NCBI GenBank assembly: GCA_913062745.1
Contig: CAJXXJ010000080.1
Location: 1 to 10,233 of the forward strand
Length of the DNA: 10,233 bases
DNA from: an uncultured Phaeodactylibacter sp.
GTDB taxonomy: Bacteria > Bacteroidota > Bacteroidia > Chitinophagales > Saprospiraceae
Reading direction: 5' to 3'
The notes beneath the pieces were generated by a model. It worked only from the letters and a program-made list of their open reading frames with translations. It had not been told where the DNA came from and did no database searches. Shown piece after piece: positions 7,871-10,233 of the stretch. The position numbers and the translations under genes were made by a program. Each line of letters begins with the position of its first letter. The stretch's first letter is position 1.

Positions 7871-9520
7871 ATGGGCATTATTTCATTTATTGGGTTCACG
7901 GCGCTGGTAGCGATCATAGCATATGTCTCTACCCGCTCGATGAAGGACGACTCCTCGGATGATTACTTTCTGGGCGGGCGGAGCCTCACTGCTCCCGTTA
8001 TTGCGGGCTCGCTGCTGCTGACCAACTTGTCTACGGAGCAGATTGTCGGTCTCAACGGGCAGGCCTACACTGAAGGCTTACTGGTGATGGCGTGGGAAAC
8101 GCTGGCGGCAATCGCGATGGTCGTCACCGCGCTATTCCTGTTGCCACGCTACCTGAAAGGCGGGCTGACCACGGTGCCGCAGTTCCTGCAGTTGCGGTAC
8201 GACAAAGCTACAAAGACAATCACCTCGGCACTTTTCCTCAGCGGTTACGTGATTGTGCTGTTGCCGATCGTGCTGTACTCCGGTGCGGTGGCTTTCAGCG
8301 CAATGTTTGACCTGCCGGCTATGCTGAACCTCAGCAAAACCGGCGCGCTCTGGGCAGCAGTCTGGGGCATCGGCATCATCGGTTCCATCTATGCGGTATT
8401 CGGTGGCCTTAAGGCTGTTGCGGTATCCGATACGATCAATGCCATCGGCCTGCTGATCGGCGGTATCCTTATTCCCGTATTCGGCCTGATGGCGATTGGG
8501 GACGGAAGCATAGGCGAAGGGCTGAATGTGCTGGTGCGCGAAGCCCCGGAGAAGTTTGATTCCATTGGCGGCCCGGCGGCCTCGGTGCCTTTCAGTACCA
8601 TTTTCACCGGTATGATGCTGGTGCAGCTGTTCTACTGGGGTACTAATCAGGCCATCATACAGCGGGCGCTTGGCGCGAAAAACCTGGCGGAAGGCCAAAA
8701 GGGGCTGATGCTGGGTGGTTTCATCAAAATCCTGGGTCCGCTGATTGTGGTGCTGCCCGGTATCATCGCTTTCCAGATGTTTGGCGACAGCCTGGAAGTG
8801 CCCGATGAGGCTTACCCGCGGCTGGTCCGCGAGGTATTGCCTTCCGCCTGGATGGGATTCTTTGCTGCCGTGCTGTTTGGGGCTATCTTGAGCTCCTTCA
8901 ACAGTGCGCTGAACAGCTCGGTGACCCTGTTCGGGATCGATATTTACAAGGAGTACATCAAGCAGGATGCTTCTGACCGTGAGGTGGTACGTGCCGGCAA
9001 AGCATTCGGTGTGGTACTGGCGCTGCTGGCGATGTTCATCGCCCCGGCTATCGCCAACGCTCCGGAAGGCCTGTTCGGCTACCTGCAGGAGGTGAATGGC
9101 TGCTACAGCATTCCTATCCTGACCATCATCGTGGTAGGCTACCTGACCAAGCGGGTGCCGGCTATTGCAGCTAAAGTCGGTATTCTGTCCGGTGTTATTC
9201 TGTACAGCATCAGTCAGTTTATCCTGCAGCCACGCATGGCGAGAGCTGCATTAGTGGAAGCGCAGCAGGCCGGCATAACCGACCCGGCGGCGCTGGAGCT
9301 GGCGCAAAAGACGGCTTATCCGCACTTCCTGCACGTCATGGCCATATTGTTTGTGGCTAATGTCATCATCATGCTCATCATCGGTAAATTCCGGCCCCGC
9401 AAGGAGCCTTTCGTACTGGAGCATACCGATCAGGTGGATATCACGCCCTGGCGGTTTGTGACTCCGGTGGGTATTGGCATCCTGGTCATTGTGATCGGCG
9501 TTTACATCTACTTTGCGTAA
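7871..9520 (+). CDS. Sodium/solute symporter (SSS/SGLT family), probable glucose importer
   Basis: A 549-residue inner-membrane protein of the SSS family, near the 543 residues of Vibrio vSGLT, with many hydrophobic segments (about 14 expected) and a last one at the extreme C-terminus. It would carry the monosaccharide released by the GH3 enzyme into the cytoplasm with sodium. By recall of the vSGLT sequence, several sugar- and sodium-site residues align: Gln57 (vSGLT Q69), Glu76 (E88), Lys286 (K294), Gln406 (Q428), the YWG gate at 255-257, and Ser341-Ser342 in the ILSSFNSALNSS helix (S364/S365, sodium site). vSGLT N260 appears replaced by Gln252. The motif FGIDIYKEYIKQDASDRE after that helix is also family-typical. 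The start is supported by an A-rich leader and a first membrane segment immediately after Met. Glucose is inferred from context; other sugars remain possible. Confidence 0.92.
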   Translation: MGIISFIGFTALVAIIAYVSTRSMKDDSSDDYFLGGRSLTAPVIAGSLLLTNLSTEQIVGLNGQAYTEGLLVMAWETLAAIAMVVTALFLLPRYLKGGLTTVPQFLQLRYDKATKTITSALFLSGYVIVLLPIVLYSGAVAFSAMFDLPAMLNLSKTGALWAAVWGIGIIGSIYAVFGGLKAVAVSDTINAIGLLIGGILIPVFGLMAIGDGSIGEGLNVLVREAPEKFDSIGGPAASVPFSTIFTGMMLVQLFYWGTNQAIIQRALGAKNLAEGQKGLMLGGFIKILGPLIVVLPGIIAFQMFGDSLEVPDEAYPRLVREVLPSAWMGFFAAVLFGAILSSFNSALNSSVTLFGIDIYKEYIKQDASDREVVRAGKAFGVVLALLAMFIAPAIANAPEGLFGYLQEVNGCYSIPILTIIVVGYLTKRVPAIAAKVGILSGVILYSISQFILQPRMARAALVEAQQAGITDPAALELAQKTAYPHFLHVMAILFVANVIIMLIIGKFRPRKEPFVLEHTDQVDITPWRFVTPVGIGILVIVIGVYIYFA

Positions 9521-9523
9521 ATG
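9518..9523 (+). promoter_or_regulatory. In-frame TAA-ATG junction between symporter and second GH16 gene
   Basis: The symporter stop codon (9518-9520) is followed directly by the ATG of the next gene (9521-9523) in the same reading frame. The stop closes the frame upstream, so 9521 is the most upstream start this gene can have. The leader therefore lies entirely within symporter codons, and translation is probably coupled through terminating ribosomes. Coupling is inference; the junction is read directly. Confidence 0.7.
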
Positions 9524-10233
9524 AGAATATTACTTTACATAGCAATATGCCTGCTGAGCCGGGGGCTTTTCGGACAAGAGTTGATCTGGTCCGAAGAGTT
9601 CTCCGGGCAGCAGCTCGATCCGGAAGTCTGGAATTTTGAACTGGGCGACGGCTGCCCGCAGCTGTGCGGCTGGGGCAATAACGAACGGCAAATTTATACC
9701 CGCCATAACCACCGGCTTGAAGATGGTAAACTCATCATCACTGCCCGGCTGGAGGATGGGGTATACACCTCTACCCGCATCACCACACAGGGTAAGAAGC
9801 TGGTGCAGTACGGCAGGGTGGAAGCCCGCGCCAAGCTTCCGGTAGGCGAGGGGCTGTGGCCTGCCTTCTGGATGCTGGGCAGCAATATAGAGGAAGTGGG
9901 CTGGCCCCTGTGCGGGGAAATCGACATCCTGGAGTACGTAGGCCGCGAGCCTGGGCAGGTATTTACCTCCCTGCATACACAGGACAGCCACGGGAACACG
10001 ATTAATTCGAAAAAAACAGCCATTGATGATATCGAAGAAGGGTTTCATACCTACGCCGCAGAGTGGTCGCCGCAGCAGATTGCCTTCTTCGTGGACGGCA
10101 ATCTCGTATACACCTTTGCTCCCGAGGAGCGCAGCGAAGAGGTATGGCCGTTCGATCAGCCGTTTTACCTGCTGCTCAACCTTGCTGTAGGCGGCAATTT
10201 CGGCGGGCCAAGGGTCGATGACCGGATTTTTCC
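9521..10233 (+). CDS. Second GH16 beta-glucanase, secreted without lipid anchor, 3' end outside window
   Basis: An open frame of 237 codons plus two bases runs off the window end. It starts with a short signal peptide (MRILLYIAICLLSRGLFGQ, probable cleavage near residue 19) lacking a lipobox cysteine at the cleavage site, so the protein is expected to be periplasmic or released. It is a nearly complete GH16 domain with no accessory module before it: LIWSEEFSG, GDGCPQLCGWGNNERQIYT, LWPAFWMLG, and the active site GEIDILEYVG with Glu133 as nucleophile, Asp135 as helper and Glu138 as acid/base. The visible end, GGNFGGPRVDDR, is where the first GH16 has GGTFGGQIDPAF, so roughly 15 or more residues are missing unless extra domains follow. 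Cys45 and Cys49 in the CPQLC loop are absent from the first enzyme. Laminarin-type activity is inferred from the motif and context. Confidence 0.92.
   Translation, partial: MRILLYIAICLLSRGLFGQELIWSEEFSGQQLDPEVWNFELGDGCPQLCGWGNNERQIYTRHNHRLEDGKLIITARLEDGVYTSTRITTQGKKLVQYGRVEARAKLPVGEGLWPAFWMLGSNIEEVGWPLCGEIDILEYVGREPGQVFTSLHTQDSHGNTINSKKTAIDDIEEGFHTYAAEWSPQQIAFFVDGNLVYTFAPEERSEEVWPFDQPFYLLLNLAVGGNFGGPRVDDRIF

Noticed and set aside
1..10233. Mobile element, CRISPR array, tRNA or other RNA gene
   Set aside because: No transposase motif, terminal inverted repeats, direct repeat-spacer pattern or tRNA-like fold was seen. Almost all bases belong to the seven coding regions.

Overview
The window reads as most of a polysaccharide utilization locus (PUL) from a Bacteroidota bacterium, on the + strand throughout. 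Three things point there: an adjacent susC/susD pair, lipoproteins with an acidic stretch right after the lipid-modified cysteine, and A-rich leaders without a Shine-Dalgarno sequence in front of nearly every start. By eye the base composition is GC-rich for the phylum. Together with a sodium/sugar symporter of the SSS family this fits a marine lineage such as Saprospiria/Lewinella-like bacteria, but that taxonomic placement is inference only.

Layout: 1-747, the C-terminal barrel of a SusC-type TonB-dependent receptor (5' end outside the window); 759-2234, its SusD partner; a 64-base gap holding a strong GC-rich hairpin; 2299-3846, a surface lipoprotein with two PKD-like modules and two tandem copies of a carbohydrate-binding-like beta-sandwich module; 3863-5515, a lipoprotein with a PKD-like module, an unassigned aromatic-rich middle domain and a GH16 endo-glucanase domain; 5537-7813, a secreted GH3 beta-glucosidase; 7871-9520, an SSS-family sodium/sugar symporter; 9521 to the end, a second, non-lipidated GH16 enzyme cut by the window edge. 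Gaps between genes are 0 to 64 bases, so the set looks like one operon. No regulator gene, RNA gene, mobile element or CRISPR array is visible.

The gene content fits uptake of a beta-1,3-glucan such as laminarin (mixed-linkage glucan is the main alternative). In the inferred model the lipid-anchored GH16 and the binding lipoprotein cut and hold glucan at the cell surface, SusC/SusD import the oligosaccharides, the GH3 and perhaps the second GH16 finish them in the periplasm, and the symporter takes glucose across the inner membrane with sodium. Each enzyme family is clear from its catalytic motifs; the substrate and the localisation split are inferred.

No wholly new system was found. The parts most worth a second look are the unassigned domain of the first GH16, the duplicated binding module, the susD-downstream hairpin, and the symporter with its in-frame stop-start junction to the second GH16.
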